From contig NZ_JAKNUW010000005.1 in NCBI RefSeq assembly GCF_023155805.1, positions 1 through 64,000 of the forward strand: DNA of 64,000 nucleotides. Direction: 5' to 3'. Position 1 is the stretch's first letter, and every line of letters begins with the position of its first letter. The DNA is from Micrococcus lacusdianchii (GTDB taxonomy: Bacteria; Actinomycetota; Actinomycetes; Actinomycetales; Micrococcaceae). The notes under the pieces were generated by a model, which saw only the letters and a program-made list of their open reading frames with translations, searched no databases and was not told where the DNA came from. The position numbers and the translations under genes were made by a program. Positions 24,671 to 32,973 of this stretch are shown in pieces.

Positions 24671-25453
24671 ATGGCCCAGAAGAACCGACCCCGACCCTCC
24701 CACGCCGCCCCCCAGCGCGCCGCGGACACCACCCCCGCCCCGGAGCACGGCTCCTCCACCGCCCGCGAGACCGTGGCCGCGCACGACGACGCCGCCCGCG
24801 ACTCGTGGCTCGGCACCGACCACGGCCACCGCCCTTCGAACATCTCGTGGGGTGCCATCCTCGCCGGCGTCATGACATTCCTCGCCGTGCTCGTCCTGCT
24901 GGGCGTGCTCGCCACCGCCCTGGGCCTGAGCGCCGCGAGCGGCGCCGCCGTGGGCATCTGGTCCCTGATCACCCTGGTGCTCGGCCTGGCCGCGGCCGGC
25001 TTCGTGGCCGGCGCCCTCGCCGTGCGCGGCGGCCTGCTGCACGGCCTGGTGACGTGGGCGACCTCGCTCATCGGCCTCCTGCTGCTGGTGGGCCTGCTCG
25101 GCTCCTCGCTGCTGGGCACCGTCGGCGGCGTGGTGGGCGGCATCGCCGACACCGCGGCCCAGACCACCCAGGTCTCCCCCGAGCAGATCGGCGCCGCCAC
25201 GCAGGACGCGCAGGCGCAGGTCAGCGAGGAGGACGTCCAGCAGGCGCAGGACCAGGCCCAGCAGGCCGCCGACGAGGCGTCCCGCACCTTCGAGGAGAAC
25301 CGCGACGAGCTCGCCCAGGGCGCCTGGTGGACCTTCGGCGGCCTGCTCCTCGGCGGCCTCGTGTCCTCCCTCGCCGGCGTGGCCGGCGCGCGTGCGGTGC
25401 ACCGCCGCGAGACGGAGCTGCGCAGCGGCACCGGCCGTCGCAGCGACGCCTGA
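24671..25453 (+). CDS. Membrane protein with Gln/Ala-rich loop, YrzE/TIGR04086-like
   Basis: 260 residues. A polar N-terminus (about 1-55) is followed by WGAILAGVMTFLAVLVLLGVL, GIWSLITLVLGLAAAGFVAG, LLHGLVTWATSLIGLLLLVG and, after a Gln/Ala/Glu-rich segment likely to be coiled coil (about 165-215), a last helix WWTFGGLLLGGLVSSLAGV. It resembles small actinobacterial membrane proteins with a YrzE-like start (SWGAILAGV). Function unknown. GAGAGGA precedes ATG 24671. Monocistronic, flanked by terminators. Confidence 0.75.
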   Translation: MAQKNRPRPSHAAPQRAADTTPAPEHGSSTARETVAAHDDAARDSWLGTDHGHRPSNISWGAILAGVMTFLAVLVLLGVLATALGLSAASGAAVGIWSLITLVLGLAAAGFVAGALAVRGGLLHGLVTWATSLIGLLLLVGLLGSSLLGTVGGVVGGIADTAAQTTQVSPEQIGAATQDAQAQVSEEDVQQAQDQAQQAADEASRTFEENRDELAQGAWWTFGGLLLGGLVSSLAGVAGARAVHRRETELRSGTGRRSDA

Positions 25454-25495
25454 TCCGCAGCACCACCCTCGGACGGTCCCACCGACCGACCGACG

Positions 25496-25524
25496 CAGGC
25501 CCCGGGGCACCGCCGCGGGGCCTG
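25496..25524. terminator. Bidirectional hairpin between convergent genes
   Basis: CAGGCCCCG (25496-25504) pairs with CGGGGCCTG (25516-25524). It lies 43 bases beyond the membrane gene and 26 bases from the anti-sigma gene end. Confidence 0.6.
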
Positions 25525-25549
25525 TCCCGTGTCCGGGCGCCCCGCCGGG

Positions 25550-26423
25550 TCAGGAGCGGCGGACCATCTCCCCCACCCACAGCGACGTGCCGGAGTGGGT
25601 GGGGTCGCCGTCGAAGTGCTCGTGGGACACGTCCACCACGGGGTACTCGGCGAGCCGCACGCCCTCGGGCACCGTCAGCACGGCGTCCTGCGTGGAGACG
25701 GTGCCCAGCGAGATCATGCGGCTGGCCGCCTCGTCCCGCAGCCACACCTCGAGGTAGCCGTCCTCGGCGTCCGGCACGGCGGGCACGCGCACCTCGAGCC
25801 GCAGCTCCCCGTCCTGCTCGCGGCGCATCTCGGCGCGCGCGAGGGTGCCGTCCTGCACCACCGGGTCCAGCCGCGCGTCGCCGAGGACCTCCTCGGCCGG
25901 CGTCGGCTGGGCCACGGGCGCGCCGTCCGCGGCGCCGTCGCGCCCGGACAGGGCCAGGCCCACGCCCAGCCCGCCCACCAGCAGGCCCGCGGCGGCCGCC
26001 GCGGCCACCGGCCACCAGCGGGTCCGCCCCTCCCGCGCCGCGCTCCGGGCGGCACGGCGCTCGGCGAGGGGCACCACGACGTCGTCACGCCCCGCCGCGC
26101 GGACCGCGGGCTCCGCCGGCGCGGCGTCGGAGCCGAGGCCCGCACCGTCCCCCCCCCGTGCCGTCCAGGTCCGCAGCGATCCGGTCCCACAGGCCCGCGG
26201 GCGGGGCGAGGAGCGCGGGGGCCGGGGCGTCCAGGGCGGCCAGGACGCGCAGCGTGCCGCGCACCTCCTTCAGGGAGCGCGAATCGAGACCGGCCGCGAC
26301 GTCGTCGGGCACGGGGGCGGGGCCGCCGAGGCCGGCGGCGGCGTGCTCCCGATGCAGGCGCACGGCGAGGTCGGCCGCCGGGTCTTCGCCCGGGCGATCG
26401 TGGGTCACGGACAGCTCAGACAC
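25550..26423 (-). pseudogene. Anti-sigma factor (RskA-like), split by a one-base shift in a G9 tract
   Basis: The gene starts GTG 26423, overlapping the ECF sigma stop by 8 bases. The first frame runs about 90 residues (SELSVTHDRP..LWDRIAADLDGTGG) and then hits a run of nine C on the plus strand (26149-26157). Past it the frame is lost and ends at 26085. The right reading continues one base out of phase: basic linker, one membrane helix (WWPVAAAAAAGLLVGGLGVGLAL), and an extracellular anti-sigma-K-type domain ending at 25550. With eight instead of nine bases the reading is a 290-residue protein with a cytoplasmic, helix and outer arrangement. It holds the adjacent sigma factor at the membrane. 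Whether this is error or phase variation cannot be told from one sequence. Confidence 0.8.
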
Positions 26424-26958
26424 CGGACACCTCCAGACTCCTCCTCAGCGCGGCCAGGCCGCGGTGCACGTGGGACTTGACGGTGCCGAGCGGCAGGGAC
26501 AGCCGCTCGGCGATGTGCGGGTAGGGCAGGTCCTCCAGGAATGCCAGCCGCAGGACCTCGTCCTGGGGTGGGCCGAGCCGGTCGAGGGCCTGCCGGACCA
26601 CCAGGGACGCCACCGCGGACTCGCTCACCGGGTCCCCCGCGGCGTCCTCGCGGGGCAGGCGGCCGGCCTCGGCCTCCACGGTGCGGACCTGGCGGGTCCG
26701 TGCGGCGCCGACGTCGGCGACGACCCGGCGGGTGATGCCGGTGAGCCAGCCGCCGAGGGGTCGGGACGGGTCGTAGGTCGCCCGCGAGCGCCAGGCGCGG
26801 GTGAAGACCTGCTGGGCGGCGTCCTCGGCGTCCTCGCGGTGCCGCAGCGCCGTCACACACAGGGAGAACACGAGCGTGCCGTGCCGGTCGTAGGCCTCCC
26901 GCATCGCCTCGGGGTCCCCGGCCGCGAAGCGTCGGCCGAGGTCGTCGTCGTGGTCCAC
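26416..26958 (-). CDS. ECF RNA polymerase sigma factor, SigK-like
   Basis: 180 residues from GTG 26958, which has GGGAAGGA eight bases upstream. Region 2 is LVFSLCVTALRHREDAEDAAQQVFTRAW; region 4 is LDRLGPPQDEVLRLAFLEDLPYPHIAERLSLPLGTVKSHVHRGL, a helix-turn-helix. It belongs to ECF groups that are held by a membrane-anchored anti-sigma. Its stop overlaps the anti-sigma gene start. TACGCT (minus strand, 27037-27032) is a possible -10 for it. It sits with a sortase and DUF4397 gene, which may be its regulon. Confidence 0.92.
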   Translation of the reverse strand: MDHDDDLGRRFAAGDPEAMREAYDRHGTLVFSLCVTALRHREDAEDAAQQVFTRAWRSRATYDPSRPLGGWLTGITRRVVADVGAARTRQVRTVEAEAGRLPREDAAGDPVSESAVASLVVRQALDRLGPPQDEVLRLAFLEDLPYPHIAERLSLPLGTVKSHVHRGLAALRRSLEVSGV

Positions 26959-27041
26959 GGGTCCTTCCCTCCCCTTCCGGTCCGCACCGGACGGGCGGCG
27001 TCCGCCCGGCGGGGGCTCCGGGCGTCCGTCCAGCGTAGCGC

Positions 27042-27824
27042 TCACCCCTCGGCGGGGACCGCGGTCACCAGGATGTTGTCCGTGTAGTGCCCCGTGGCCT
27101 CGTCCCATTCGCCGCCGCACGTGATCAGGGTCAGCACCGGGGCGCCGTCGCGGCGGAAGTGCGGGGCGAAGTCGAGCCCCGCCTTGCCGAGGGCGGTCAC
27201 CGAGGTGACCACGTGCCGACGCTCGACGCCCTCGGCGTCCACCACCGTCACCTCGTCCCCCACCGCGGCCTCGCGCAGCCCGTAGAGCCGTCCCACGGGG
27301 TTGCGCGGGGAGCCGGAGTGGGAGGCGATCACGGCGGAGCCGACGGCATCCCCGGGGGCGGGGCCGTAGCGGTACCAGCCGGCCACGTCCGGGTCGTCAG
27401 GCAGCTCCATGCCCCCGTCCGGGAGCACGCCGGTGGGCGCCACCTCCATGTCCGTACCGATGGCCGGGTAGACGAGCCGGACGGGCGCGGCGGCCTGACG
27501 CGCGGGTGTGTCCGCCGCAGGACGGACGGGCACGGGGCGGCGGCTCGGCGCCGAGGCCGCCGGCGACGACGACCCCTCAGCCGATACCCGGGCCGGACGC
27601 GACCGTCCCGGGTCCGGGTCCGGCGTCGTCGCGGAGGACGGACCGGCCGCGGCCGACGGGGCCGCGGGCGCCCCCGGCACCCCGGGCGCGCCCGCACCGA
27701 CGGTGACGCCGTCGGCAGGGCCGCAGCCGGAGGAGGCCAGCAGGGCGGCCGCCGCCGCCACCAGCGCGGGGGCACCCCCCGCCCGGCGGTGACGGCGGCC
27801 GCGCAGTCCGGGGATGTCAGGCAC
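27042..27824 (-). CDS. Class F-like sortase
   Basis: 260 residues. N-terminal basic region, one membrane helix or signal (LVAAAAALLASSGCG, about 20-35), a Pro/Ala/Ser linker to 110, then the sortase barrel. Catalytic His169 (VIASHSG) and Cys236 (LTLITCGG) are visible. At the position where family members often carry the Arg (about 248, HYTDN) this one has Thr; see findings. GTG 27824 overlaps the DUF4397 stop, so the genes are coupled. It probably attaches or processes the DUF4397 surface protein, but that protein has no clear LPxTG, so the substrate is open. Confidence 0.85.
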   Translation of the reverse strand: MPDIPGLRGRRHRRAGGAPALVAAAAALLASSGCGPADGVTVGAGAPGVPGAPAAPSAAAGPSSATTPDPDPGRSRPARVSAEGSSSPAASAPSRRPVPVRPAADTPARQAAAPVRLVYPAIGTDMEVAPTGVLPDGGMELPDDPDVAGWYRYGPAPGDAVGSAVIASHSGSPRNPVGRLYGLREAAVGDEVTVVDAEGVERRHVVTSVTALGKAGLDFAPHFRRDGAPVLTLITCGGEWDEATGHYTDNILVTAVPAEG

Positions 27825-28635
27825 GGGCCGCCCGGAGACGGACCGTGGCCCACGCGCCCGCGGCGAGGGCCGCGAGAGCGGCGCCACCGGCGGCCAGCAG
27901 ACCGGCGGAGGGGCCGGCCGGGGCGACGTCGACGTCGGCGGACACGGCGGAGGGCGCCGTGTGCTCGGCCTCGACGGTCTGGGTGGCGAGCGCCAGGGTG
28001 CCGTCCGCGGCGGAGCCCCACGCGTAGGCGATCGTGGTGACGCCCTCGGCGACCTCGACGTCGGCGGGGCCCAGCACGGGCTCGGTGGTGCCGGCCACGG
28101 AGATCGCGGCGGGGACGGTGCCCGCGGGGATCTCGAGGGAGGCCTCGTCCGGGTTCTCCAGGCCCGGCACCACGACCTCCTCGCCGGCCCACACGTCCAC
28201 GGCGGGGGCGGCGGCGATGTGGCGCACGGTCAGGCGGCCCTCACCGGCGGCCAGCGCGTCGGTGTCGTTCTCGAACGCGGTGACGGTGGGGGCGCCGTCG
28301 GCGTCCAGGTGGGCGGCGGCGGTGTAGTCGCCGCCCTCGGCGAGGGTGAGCTCGACCGGGCCCAGCACCGGGGCGGCGTCGTCCTCGGCATCGGCCGCGG
28401 TGATCGCCACCTCGTAGTCGCCGGCGGGCAGCTCGAGCGGACCGGCCAGCTCGCCCGGCGCGAAGTCGTCGAGGGTCAGCTCGCCGTCCACGTACACGTC
28501 CACGGTCAGGTCGGGCACGCCGTGCAGGACGGACAGGCTGGCGCCGTCCTCGTGGTCCATGGCGGCGGCGGACAGGGGGGCCGCCACGGCCAGGCCGACG
28601 GCGGCGGTCACGGCGGCGGGAAGGGTCTTGCGCAT
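27817..28635 (-). CDS. Secreted DUF4397 surface protein with C-terminal membrane anchor
   Basis: 272 residues. Signal peptide (KTLPAAVTAAVGLAVAAPLSAAAM). Two tandem DUF4397 repeats follow: LSVLHGVPDLTVDVYVDGEL and LTVRHIAAAPAVDVWAGEEV, each about 90 residues and ending in PVLGPV/PVLGPA. The C-terminus has a hydrophobic helix (AGLLAAGGAALAALAAGAWA) and an Arg tail, like a sorting signal but without LPxTG. It is highly acidic, as are many extracellular actinobacterial proteins. ATG 28635 starts the operon with the sortase. A candidate ECF promoter lies 70-100 bases upstream. Confidence 0.88.
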   Translation of the reverse strand: MRKTLPAAVTAAVGLAVAAPLSAAAMDHEDGASLSVLHGVPDLTVDVYVDGELTLDDFAPGELAGPLELPAGDYEVAITAADAEDDAAPVLGPVELTLAEGGDYTAAAHLDADGAPTVTAFENDTDALAAGEGRLTVRHIAAAPAVDVWAGEEVVVPGLENPDEASLEIPAGTVPAAISVAGTTEPVLGPADVEVAEGVTTIAYAWGSAADGTLALATQTVEAEHTAPSAVSADVDVAPAGPSAGLLAAGGAALAALAAGAWATVRLRAARA

Positions 28636-28702
28636 GGGAGTGGTCCTCTTCGTCGTCGCCCCGGAGGGCGGGTCGGATGCGGCACGGGATGTGCTCACAC
28701 CA

Positions 28703-28733
28703 GGACTACCGGCCTGGAGGCGGTCCGGTTGCA
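28703..28733 (-). promoter_or_regulatory. Candidate ECF-sigma promoter for the DUF4397-sortase operon
   Basis: On the minus strand TGCAACCGG (28733-28725) and GTAGTCC (28709-28703) are 17 bases apart from AACC to GTAGTC, the AAC/GTC pattern of ECF promoters. A rare AT-rich run (28741-28746) lies just upstream. Recognition by the adjacent sigma factor is inference. Confidence 0.4.
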
Positions 28734-28870
28734 GGTCGGGGAAAAATCTCTCCACGCCCTCCTCCGAGGTGTGCCCCGCGGCCCTCCGTCACCCGGCGAC
28801 CCGTCCTCGGGGCCCGCCCCTGCGCCCGTCACCGCACGACTCCGGGCGAGCCGGGCCACGTCCCCCGCAC

Positions 28871-28876
28871 TAGGCT
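28871..28876 (+). promoter_or_regulatory. -10 box TAGGCT, leaderless start of the cyclase gene
   Basis: TAGGCT, six bases, then ATG 28883; no Shine-Dalgarno sequence. Confidence 0.6.
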
Positions 28877-28882
28877 CCCGGC

Positions 28883-29695
28883 ATGGCAGACCCCGCACGT
28901 ACCGCATCCCCCCTGGCCGAGTTCGCCGCCGCCCTGGCGAGCGGCGCCGTGGAGGTCGTGGACCTCACCAACCCACTCTCGGCGGACACGCCCATGCTGT
29001 CCCTGCCCGAGCCGTTCGTGAACCTGCACGACTTCGAGCTGCAGCCCGTGGCCGCGTTCGACGACCGCGCCCCGCTGTGGGCGCACAACGACTTCCGCAT
29101 GGGCGAGCACGTCGGGACCCACGTGGACGCCCCGCGCCACTGGATCTCCGGACGCGGCGGCGACTCCGTGGCGGACCTGCCGCCGGAGCGCCTGGTGGGC
29201 CCCGCCGTCGTGATGGACTTCAGCGCGGAGGCGACGGCGGACCCGGACTGGTGCCTGGACGTCGAGGACGTGGAGGCCTGGGAGGCCGAGCACGGTCCGA
29301 TCCCGGAGAACGGGTGGGTGCTGCTGCGCACCGGCTGGGACCGGCACGCCCAGGACCGCGAGGCGTTCCTCAACGCGGACGAGACCGGCTCCCACACCCC
29401 CGGCATCACCGCCCGCTGCGCGGAGCTCCTGGCCACGCGGCGTCCGCTGTCCGGGTTCGGGGTGGAGACCGTGGGGATCGACGCGGGCATGGCCGGCACG
29501 TTCGACCCCCCGTTCCCCGCGCACTTCCACTTCATGGGCAACGACACGTACGGCGTCACCTCCCTGCAGAACCTTGACCGGCTCCCGGCGACCGGCGCGG
29601 TGGTCGTGGTGGCGCCCCTGCCGATCGTGGACGGCACCGGCGCCCCCGCCCGCGTGCTCGCGCTCGTGGAGCGCCCGTCCGGGGCCGTCGCATGA
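28883..29695 (+). CDS. Cyclase-family metal hydrolase, kynurenine formamidase-like
   Basis: 270 residues. The metal-binding signature GEHVGTHVDAPRHW (HxGTHxDxPxH, about 74-87) identifies the cyclase/KynB fold. ELTDLTNPLS-type opening VVDLTNPLSADTPM and closing PLPIVDGTGAPARVLALV agree. KynB opens N-formylkynurenine, but no tryptophan genes are present, and the coupled ThDP enzyme suggests breakdown of a different alpha-keto or cyclic substrate. It overlaps the next gene by four bases. Confidence 0.85.
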   Translation: MADPARTASPLAEFAAALASGAVEVVDLTNPLSADTPMLSLPEPFVNLHDFELQPVAAFDDRAPLWAHNDFRMGEHVGTHVDAPRHWISGRGGDSVADLPPERLVGPAVVMDFSAEATADPDWCLDVEDVEAWEAEHGPIPENGWVLLRTGWDRHAQDREAFLNADETGSHTPGITARCAELLATRRPLSGFGVETVGIDAGMAGTFDPPFPAHFHFMGNDTYGVTSLQNLDRLPATGAVVVVAPLPIVDGTGAPARVLALVERPSGAVA

Positions 29696-31509
29696 CGGGC
29701 CCCGCCACGCCCTCGTCCCCGACGACGCCGCCCGCGGCCTCCGCCCGGACGGTCGCCGAGGCCGTGGCGCAGGTCCTGGCCCCGGAGCTGGGGCACGTGT
29801 TCGGGGTGGTGGGATCCGGCAACTTCCACCTGACGAACGCCCTGGCCGCGGCGGGGGTGCCGTTCACGGCGGCCCGGCACGAGGGCGGGGCGGCCACCAT
29901 GGCGGACGCGTTCGCGCGCGTCAGCGGGCGGGTGGCCGCGGTGTCCGTGCACCAGGGGTGCGGGTACACGAACGCGCTCACGGGGATCGGCGAGGCCGCC
30001 AAGTCCGCCACCGGCCTGCTCGTGCTCGCGGCGGACACCCCCGCCGGGGCGGTCGGCTCGAACTTCGACGTGGACCAGGACGCCCTGGCCCGGGCGGTCG
30101 GCGCGCAGGCTCACCGGATCACCTCCGCCCGGACCGCCGAGGCCGAGGCCCGCGCCGCCCTGGCGGCGGCCGCCGCGGGCGCCGCCGTCGTGCTGTCCCT
30201 GCCGATCGACGTCCAGGCCGAGCCCGCCCCCTCCCCCACTGCGCCTCCGCTCGCGGAACCGTCGCATGCGGGTCCGGCGGAGGGGGCCGAGACGACGCCT
30301 CCGCGCACGACGACGCACGCCCCGCGGCCCATGCCCCCGCAGGACGCGGCCCAGGACGCCGCCGTCACCGCCGTCGCCGCGGTGCTCGCGCACGCCCGCC
30401 GCCCCGTGATCCTGGCCGGGCGCGGCGCCCGCCATGCCGGGGACGAGCTGGTCCACCTGGCCGAGCGCAGCGGCGCCCTGCTGGCCACCTCCGCGGTGGC
30501 CCACGGGCTGTTCGAGGGCCACCCGTGGAGCCTCGGGATCTCCGGGGGCTTCTCCACCCCCACGGCGGCGGAGCTGATCGCGGGAGCGGACGCCGTCGTC
30601 GCCTTCGGGTGCGCCCTGAACGACTGGACCACCCGCCACGGGCGGCTGATCGGCCCGGACGCGGTGCTGATCCAGGTGGACCGCGACCCGGCGGCGATCG
30701 GCCGGCACCGCCCCGTGACGCACGCCGTGGTGGGCGACGCCGCCGCCGTCGCCCGGGCCGTGGTGGACTCGCTCGAGATCGAGGGCGAGGCCGCCGCCAC
30801 CCCCACCGCCCACCGCACCGAGGAGGTGCGGGCGCGCCTGGCCGCCCGCGGCCGCTGGAACGACGAGCCGCTGGCCGAGCACGGCGGGGACCTGGGCACG
30901 CCAGGCCCCGCGGGGCGGATCGACCCCCGCGTGCTCAGCGACGCCCTGGACCGGATGCTCCCGGCGCAGCGGACCGTGGCCGTGGACTCGGGCAACTTCA
31001 TGGGCTATCCGGCCCAGTGGCTGCGCGTGCCGGACGAGCACGGGTTCGTGTTCACGCAGGCCTTCCAGGCGGTCGGCCTGGGCCTGGCGACGGCGGTGGG
31101 CGCGGCCCTGGCCCGTCCGGACCGCCTGCCCGTGCTCGGCGCGGGGGACGGCGGCTTCCTGATGGGCGTCTCCGAGCTGGAGACCGCGGTCCGTCTGGGC
31201 CTGCCGCTGCTGGCCGTGGTCTACGACGACGCCGCGTACGGCGCCGAGGTCCACCACTTCGGCCCCGACGCGGACCTCGCCGCGGTCACCTTCCCGCACA
31301 CGGACCTGGCCGCGCTGGGCCGCGGGTTCGGGGCAGAGGCGCTCACCGTGCGCGCGGTGGAGGACCTCGCCTTCGTGGCGGACTGGCTGGAGCGGGCATG
31401 GGACGCCGACGCCGGCCGGGCCCGACCCGGGGCGGTCCCGCTCGTGCTGGACGCCAGGATCGCCTCCGACGGCGGCGCCTGGTGGCTGCAGGAGGCGTTC
31501 GGGCACTGA
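29692..31509 (+). CDS. Thiamine diphosphate-dependent enzyme, acetolactate synthase/benzoylformate decarboxylase-like
   Basis: 605 residues in three domains. Pyr domain: LGHVFGVVGSGNFHLTN, then the catalytic-type Glu in ARHEGGAATMADAFAR. Middle (TH3) domain: [19 protein letters not shown] domain: LGAGDGGFLMGVSELETAVRLGLPLL, with the GDG..ThDP motif ending YDDAAYG. A 60-residue Pro/Thr/Ala linker lies near 180-220. The substrate is probably a 2-oxo acid, unresolved. It is coupled to the cyclase gene; such pairs occur in other actinobacteria. It is not an acetolactate synthase of branched-chain synthesis, since no ilvN follows. Confidence 0.82.
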   Translation: MTGPATPSSPTTPPAASARTVAEAVAQVLAPELGHVFGVVGSGNFHLTNALAAAGVPFTAARHEGGAATMADAFARVSGRVAAVSVHQGCGYTNALTGIGEAAKSATGLLVLAADTPAGAVGSNFDVDQDALARAVGAQAHRITSARTAEAEARAALAAAAAGAAVVLSLPIDVQAEPAPSPTAPPLAEPSHAGPAEGAETTPPRTTTHAPRPMPPQDAAQDAAVTAVAAVLAHARRPVILAGRGARHAGDELVHLAERSGALLATSAVAHGLFEGHPWSLGISGGFSTPTAAELIAGADAVVAFGCALNDWTTRHGRLIGPDAVLIQVDRDPAAIGRHRPVTHAVVGDAAAVARAVVDSLEIEGEAAATPTAHRTEEVRARLAARGRWNDEPLAEHGGDLGTPGPAGRIDPRVLSDALDRMLPAQRTVAVDSGNFMGYPAQWLRVPDEHGFVFTQAFQAVGLGLATAVGAALARPDRLPVLGAGDGGFLMGVSELETAVRLGLPLLAVVYDDAAYGAEVHHFGPDADLAAVTFPHTDLAALGRGFGAEALTVRAVEDLAFVADWLERAWDADAGRARPGAVPLVLDARIASDGGAWWLQEAFGH

Positions 31510-31675
31510 CCCGCCCGCACCTCCGGGGCCGCCGACCCGCGTCCCGGGCGCGTCATCATGCGCCCCGGGTGTTGACGCGGCGGCGCCCGGCGGCGAAGGT
31601 GGACCTGACGGCGCCGAACGGGCGCCCCGTGCCCGGCCCCTGCGGCCGGGTCGCCACGACCCAGAAGGAGACATC

Positions 31676-32071
31676 ATGCGTTGGTTCACCCTCGCCGTCG
31701 GCGCCGCCGCCGGCTACCTGCTCGGCAGCGCCGAAGGCCGCCAGAACCTGCAGAAGATGACCCAGAACGCCCAGACGCTCTGGAACGATCCGAAGACCCA
31801 GGAAAAGGTCGGCCAGGCCAAGGAGAACGCCCGGGCCGTCGCCTCCGACGCCAAGGACAAGACCCAGGAGAAGGCCGCCGAGGTGAAGGCCAAGGCGGAC
31901 GAGAAGAAGGAGTCCGACGTGACCGAGAACGACGTGATGAAGAACCAGAAGGACGAGACCACCGTCTCGAACAACGAGAACGTCCCGGCCGCGAACGCCA
32001 CCGGCGCCGACCCGGACATCATCTCGGACCCCTCCACCGCGCTCGGCGACGAGGGCCCCGCGCACGCCTGA
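31676..32071 (+). CDS. YtxH-like stress protein with single membrane helix
   Basis: 131 residues. N-terminal hydrophobic helix (WFTLAVGAAAGYLLGSAEGR) and then a Lys/Glu/Ala-rich helix (about 25-90, KTQEKVGQAKENARAVASDA), typical of YtxH/gas-vesicle-like or LEA-like stress proteins. The C-terminus is acidic and disordered. It is relatively rich in Lys and Asn for this genome. AAGGAGA lies upstream of ATG 31676. Probably general stress, attached to the membrane. Confidence 0.85.
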   Translation: MRWFTLAVGAAAGYLLGSAEGRQNLQKMTQNAQTLWNDPKTQEKVGQAKENARAVASDAKDKTQEKAAEVKAKADEKKESDVTENDVMKNQKDETTVSNNENVPAANATGADPDIISDPSTALGDEGPAHA

Positions 32072-32114
32072 TCAGACCTGCACCGGTCCAGCGCCTGAGC
32101 GCCGGCCCCGCACG

Positions 32115-32156
32115 ACGACGGCGCCCCGCCTCCTTCCGGAGGCGGGGCGCCGTCGT
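32115..32156. terminator. 19-bp hairpin between convergent genes
   Basis: 32115-32133 pairs perfectly with 32138-32156, loop TTCC. It serves the YtxH gene and the minus-strand lipoprotein. The stem base ACGACGGCGCC recurs in other hairpins here. Confidence 0.8.
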
Positions 32157-32193
32157 GTGTCCCACCCGGGCTCCACGGGGCCCGGGCGGGCGC

Positions 32194-32973
32194 TCAGCCG
32201 GCCGGAGCGGGCTCCGGGGCCGCAGGCGGGGCGGCGATCTCGTCCGCCGCGGGCACCTCGACGGGCTCCACGGCGTCCCAGTCGGAGAACGTCACGGTGC
32301 CCTCGGTGCCGGGGGACACGGTCTCCACCGTGAGCAGGGCGCCGTCGTCCTCGGCCACCGTGAACGCCTTCAGGCGGGTGGTGGCGTCCCCGGCTCCGGC
32401 GGCGGGCTGCTCGAGCACGTAGCGGACGGCGTCCTCACCGCTGCGGCGGAGGCCGTCGGCCTCCACGGCGGCGCCCTCCAGGCCGCCGGCGGCGGGCACG
32501 CCCGCGAGCAGCCCGTCCACCACGGCGCGCATGCTCAGGCCCTGGGCCGCCGGGGCCTCCTGCCACTTCTGGGCGTACTCGGGGCGCTCCGGGCCGGCGA
32601 CGCCGCCGCGCTCCTCCACCGCGAACCGGTGGTACTGCTTCCCGCCCACCACGCGGGTCTCGTCCCGGGCGGTGTGCTGCCCGGCGCGGAACTCGCCGGT
32701 GTAGAGCAGGTCCCCGCCGTCCACGGCACCGGCCACCTCGGTGGCGTCCGGGACGCCCATCCCGCCGCCGGCCACACCGGCGTCGGTGCTGACCTCGGTG
32801 GTCATGCGGACGGACTGGGCGCCCTCGAGCTGGGCGCGGGCGCGGTCCCACGCGCCGGAGGCGTCCTCACCGGAGGCGCCGCACGCGGTCAGGGCCAGGG
32901 CGGCGCCGAGCCCGAGCACGGCCGCGGGCACGGCGCGACGGATGGGGACGCGGGGGCTGCGGTCGGGGCGCAT
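32194..32973 (-). CDS. Lipoprotein, LppX/LprG-like (copy 2)
   Basis: 259 residues. Signal sequence with lipobox (LGLGAALALTAC, Cys about 31). The body (WDRARAQLEGAQSVRMTTEV, GKQYHRFAVEERGG, FTVAEDDGALLTVETVSPG, FSDWDAVEPVEVP) is the same type as the upstream neighbour: MlaA/LprG-like lipoproteins that carry a hydrophobic ligand or report membrane state. It overlaps the upstream gene by one base. C-terminus Pro/Ala rich. Confidence 0.85.
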   Translation of the reverse strand: MRPDRSPRVPIRRAVPAAVLGLGAALALTACGASGEDASGAWDRARAQLEGAQSVRMTTEVSTDAGVAGGGMGVPDATEVAGAVDGGDLLYTGEFRAGQHTARDETRVVGGKQYHRFAVEERGGVAGPERPEYAQKWQEAPAAQGLSMRAVVDGLLAGVPAAGGLEGAAVEADGLRRSGEDAVRYVLEQPAAGAGDATTRLKAFTVAEDDGALLTVETVSPGTEGTVTFSDWDAVEPVEVPAADEIAAPPAAPEPAPAG

